Source: Planotetraspora sp. A-T 1434
GTDB taxonomy: Bacteria; Actinomycetota; Actinomycetes; Streptosporangiales; Streptosporangiaceae
Direction of reading: 5' to 3'
DNA length: 64,000 bases
Assembly (NCBI RefSeq): GCF_025420585.1
Contig: NZ_JAOEGB010000008.1
Span: forward strand, 124,001-188,000
This document shows positions 61,671 through 64,000 of this stretch, piece by piece; position 1 is the stretch's first letter; each line of letters opens with the position of its first letter. The notes under the pieces were generated by a model, which saw only the letters and a program-made list of their open reading frames with translations, was not told where the DNA came from and searched no databases. A program made the position numbers and the translations under genes.

Positions 61671-62932
61671 GGGTCGGTGTCATCGGAGCCGGGGCGACCG
61701 GCCTCACCGCCGCCTACGACCTCACACTGCGCGGACATGAGGTCGTCGTGCTGGAAGGGGCACAGGAACTTGGTGGCCTCGCGGGTTCGCTCCTCATCGC
61801 AGGAACCTCTCTGGAGCGCTTTTACCACCATCTCTTCGGTACGGATCGCGCCATCATCGACCTGATCGGAGAACTTGGCCTCAGTGACCGGTTGCGCTTC
61901 CACGCCACCACGACCGGGATATATCAGGACGGTCGGCTGCATGATTTCAGTACACCCAGGGAGATGCTCAGGTTCAGTCCGCTGCCCTTCATGGACCGGC
62001 TCCGCTTCGGATTGAGCTCGGCCTCGATTAAGGCCATTCGTCGAGGAGAACGCTTCAATGACGTCACCGCCCTCGACTGGACTCGCCGTTGGGCGGGTCG
62101 AAAGGCGAGCACCGTGATCTGGGAGCCCTTGCTCGCCGGGAAGTTCGGCGACCGGGCGCCTGAGATCTCGATGGCCTGGCTATGGGCCCGAGTACACTTT
62201 CGCACCTTCCGGCTGGGATATCTGGATGGCGGTTTCGCGCGTCTCTACTCCGTGCTCGCGGAGCAGGTGGCAGCCAAAGGCGGGAAGCTTGAGTTCGGGA
62301 AAAAGCTCACAAAGATCACACAAACCGCCGCCAACCGGCCGGTTCGGGTATCAGTGGAGGACGAATCGCAATATGAATTCGATCGCGTCCTTGTAACGGT
62401 TCCGCAGCCCGCGTTCGCCAAGGCCATCGGTGCCGATGGGCAGGACTCCCTCTGGCAAAACCACTATCTGGGTGCGACCTGTTTCGTTCTCGAACTCGAC
62501 CGGAGCGTGATTCCCTACTACTGGTTGAACGTCAACGATCCGAGCTTTCCCTTCCTGGCACTCGTTGAGCACACCCAGATGATCTCCCCCTCCACATATG
62601 GGGGTCGCCATGTGCTCTACGTCGGAAACTACGTTCCCCGCGAGGACTGGAGGTTCACCACGAGACCGGACGAATTGCTGAAACGATTCGTCCCCTACAT
62701 CCGCCAAATCAACCCAGGGTTCGACCTCTCATGGGTGAGGCAATGGCACTTCTCTCGCGCCGGATTCGCCCAACCGGTGGTCACCTCTGGGTACCGTGCC
62801 CTGATCCCATCCCACACCACAGCGTTGCCCGGTGTTTTTCTGGCGACCATGGCGCAGGTCTACCCGCAGGATCGGGGGCAGAACTATGCGGTTGCGATGG
62901 CGCGCAGAGTAGTCCGTGACTACTTCAGCTGA
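61667..62932 (+). CDS. FAD-dependent amine-oxidase/UDP-galactopyranose-mutase-like oxidoreductase
   Basis: 421 residues. An N-terminal Rossmann FAD site is in VGVIGAGATGLTAAYDLTLR, followed by VVVLEGAQELGGLAGSLLIA. It shares the NAD(P)-binding protoporphyrinogen-oxidase-like architecture (LDWTRRWAGRKASTVIWEPL, then YVGNYVPREDWRFT). The C-terminal block (PGVFLATMAQVYPQDRGQNY) is typical of the family seen in cell-envelope sugar clusters with GtrA and GT2 genes. It probably acts on a polyprenyl-linked or nucleotide sugar. Translation is coupled to GtrA (ATGA). Confidence 0.9.
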   Translation: MRVGVIGAGATGLTAAYDLTLRGHEVVVLEGAQELGGLAGSLLIAGTSLERFYHHLFGTDRAIIDLIGELGLSDRLRFHATTTGIYQDGRLHDFSTPREMLRFSPLPFMDRLRFGLSSASIKAIRRGERFNDVTALDWTRRWAGRKASTVIWEPLLAGKFGDRAPEISMAWLWARVHFRTFRLGYLDGGFARLYSVLAEQVAAKGGKLEFGKKLTKITQTAANRPVRVSVEDESQYEFDRVLVTVPQPAFAKAIGADGQDSLWQNHYLGATCFVLELDRSVIPYYWLNVNDPSFPFLALVEHTQMISPSTYGGRHVLYVGNYVPREDWRFTTRPDELLKRFVPYIRQINPGFDLSWVRQWHFSRAGFAQPVVTSGYRALIPSHTTALPGVFLATMAQVYPQDRGQNYAVAMARRVVRDYFS

Positions 62933-62991
62933 TCGGAAACAACGGACCAGACGGATGCCCAGGGTCAGTCCGCTCCGAGAAAGGATCTGCA

Positions 62992-64000
62992 ATGCTTGAT
63001 CGGTCAACGATCGATTACGCGGAGAACGCCAGAGAGGCGACCGAAACTGAGGATCCTCTCAGATCACGGAAGCACCGCCTCGCTCTCCTGACCGATCCAT
63101 ATTTCATCATTTCGGCGACAATCATACTGTGGGGAATTGTCGTCAGCTCCTACCACATATGGAGTAATGACTGGCATGCGCACGTGGCGAGCGTGCGCGC
63201 GCTCATGGACAACCCGTGGCGACCTGAGAATCCTCTAGTGGGTGGCTCCGCACCGTGGCCCTATTTCGAACCGTATGAGCTGGTGGTCGCGTTGGCTGCG
63301 CGACTGACAGGTCTGTCCGCGGAGACCGCTTTCGAGATGGCCGGCCCGGTCAATGCGGTGCTCTTCTGCTGGGCACTGCGACGCTTCTGCAATCACCTTC
63401 ACAGGAGCACTTGGACGGCGACGCTCGCACTCGTGTTCACGTTGTTCTTGTGGGGAGTGACATCGATCCAGTGGAGTGGCCTGTTCGAACTGAGCTCACT
63501 GGTCTCATCCTTCAGCTACCCCGCCACACTCGCCACGGCGCTCATGCTGCTGTCCCTGGACGCTCTGTTGAGATTCCGGGAGACAGCCCGGGTCCCGTGG
63601 CTCGCCCTGCTCAGCGTTCTCGCGGCGGCGCTTGTCCTGATACATCCTGCGACCGCCATGGGCGCCGCCGCGACCGCTGTAGGTCTCGTATTCGTCCGGT
63701 TGGGAAAGTGGACCCCGTGGCGATTGGCCGCCCTGCTGATTCCTGCCGCATCTGCGTTGATTGCCGTAGCTTATTGGCCTTACTTCGATATCTCGGTCTT
63801 GCTCAACCGAGGCGAAGCCTTCGACCAGGTTCAGGCCGACTTGCTGCACAGCTCGATTCTGCGGTTCGGCCTGGTCTTGCTCGCACTCCCTGCCCTGCTC
63901 TGGGACAGGCGGGACCGGCTGGGGCTCGAACTGCTCGGGATGTTCACTGTCTGCACCGCCGCACTCCTCGTGGGAACGATCGCGGGGATGGGGACGATGG
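62992..64000 (+). CDS. Large integral membrane protein, GT-C-like (C-terminus cut by window edge)
   Basis: At least 336 residues. A 40-residue basic-acidic N-terminus precedes several membrane helices (about residues 40 to the end). The first lumenal loop carries YHIWSNDWHAHVASVRALMD and GSAPWPYFEPYELVVALAAR, with the paired acids expected of GT-C glycosyltransferases near the first helix. It resembles GT-C enzymes that use polyprenyl-phosphate sugars, but no specific family is claimed. It follows the FAD gene after 59 bp with AAGGA before the ATG, so it belongs to the same operon. Incomplete in this window. Confidence 0.75.
   Translation, partial: MLDRSTIDYAENAREATETEDPLRSRKHRLALLTDPYFIISATIILWGIVVSSYHIWSNDWHAHVASVRALMDNPWRPENPLVGGSAPWPYFEPYELVVALAARLTGLSAETAFEMAGPVNAVLFCWALRRFCNHLHRSTWTATLALVFTLFLWGVTSIQWSGLFELSSLVSSFSYPATLATALMLLSLDALLRFRETARVPWLALLSVLAAALVLIHPATAMGAAATAVGLVFVRLGKWTPWRLAALLIPAASALIAVAYWPYFDISVLLNRGEAFDQVQADLLHSSILRFGLVLLALPALLWDRRDRLGLELLGMFTVCTAALLVGTIAGMGTM

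Overview
The window is about 64 kb of high-GC actinobacterial chromosome. The principal sigma factor of HrdB type, the FasR/type II fatty-acid operon, a SpoIIE-type phosphatase with PAS and GAF domains, a c-di-AMP riboswitch in front of a muramidase, DUF3145/DUF5998/DUF7455-type proteins and frequent GTG starts all point to a filamentous actinomycete. Streptosporangiales (Streptosporangium/Nonomuraea/Microbispora-like) is my best guess, but this is inference and no rRNA is present. I see no tRNA, rRNA, CRISPR array, prophage or transposase. Both window edges cut genes.

Layout. 1-5.4 kb: an isopenicillin-N-synthase-like oxygenase with an HxlR regulator, a remnant of a KDPG-type aldolase, a riboswitch-controlled GH25 lysozyme, a DoxX protein and a DHA2 exporter. 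5.6-11.9 kb: a TPR/membrane/split-barrel-like protein, a membrane protein with twin CbbX/SpoVK-like AAA domains, and an LpqW/OppA-like lipoprotein. 11.8-16.9 kb: the 5-oxoprolinase operon pxpA-pxpB-pxpC, an unrecognised DUF1841-like protein, and an HhH-GPD repair protein. 17-22.1 kb: the SpoIIE phosphatase, hrdB and an unknown protein. 22.1-26.1 kb: a sugar ABC importer without its own ATPase, followed by yaaA. 27.4-36.5 kb: a convergent topoisomerase IV-like pair (parE +, parC -). Between them lie two beta-carbonic anhydrases flanking an SPFH protein, a peroxiredoxin-like protein and a glyoxalase-fold protein. 36.7-47.4 kb: GNAT proteins, a TauD dioxygenase, a RecQ helicase fused to a phosphoribosyltransferase-like domain, a PfkB kinase, a GNAT/CoA-ligase-like lysine acetyltransferase, DUF5998, a phosphodiesterase and a rhodanese.

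47.4-52.3 kb is the most interesting region. It is a four-gene minus-strand operon: a cytosolic subtilase, an ECF-like sigma factor, a small beta-rich protein, and a TPR-CHAT caspase-like protease carrying a 5 x 24 bp tandem repeat between its two halves. It combines two proteases, a sigma factor and an accessory protein, and looks like a signalling or stress/defence switch. 52.4-59.3 kb is lipid biosynthesis: DUF3145 facing accD-fabF-acpP-fabH-fabD under fasR. 59.5-64 kb is a cell-envelope glycan region (GT2-GtrA fusion, GtrA, FAD oxidoreductase, large membrane protein) whose base composition looks less GC-biased.

A dispersed repeat family with core GTGCATGATCAC clusters in three intergenic regions (29.6, 33.8 and 38.4 kb), next to the 3' ends of parE and parC and upstream of recQ. 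One copy contains the parC stop codon, and one pair forms a perfect 12-bp inverted repeat.
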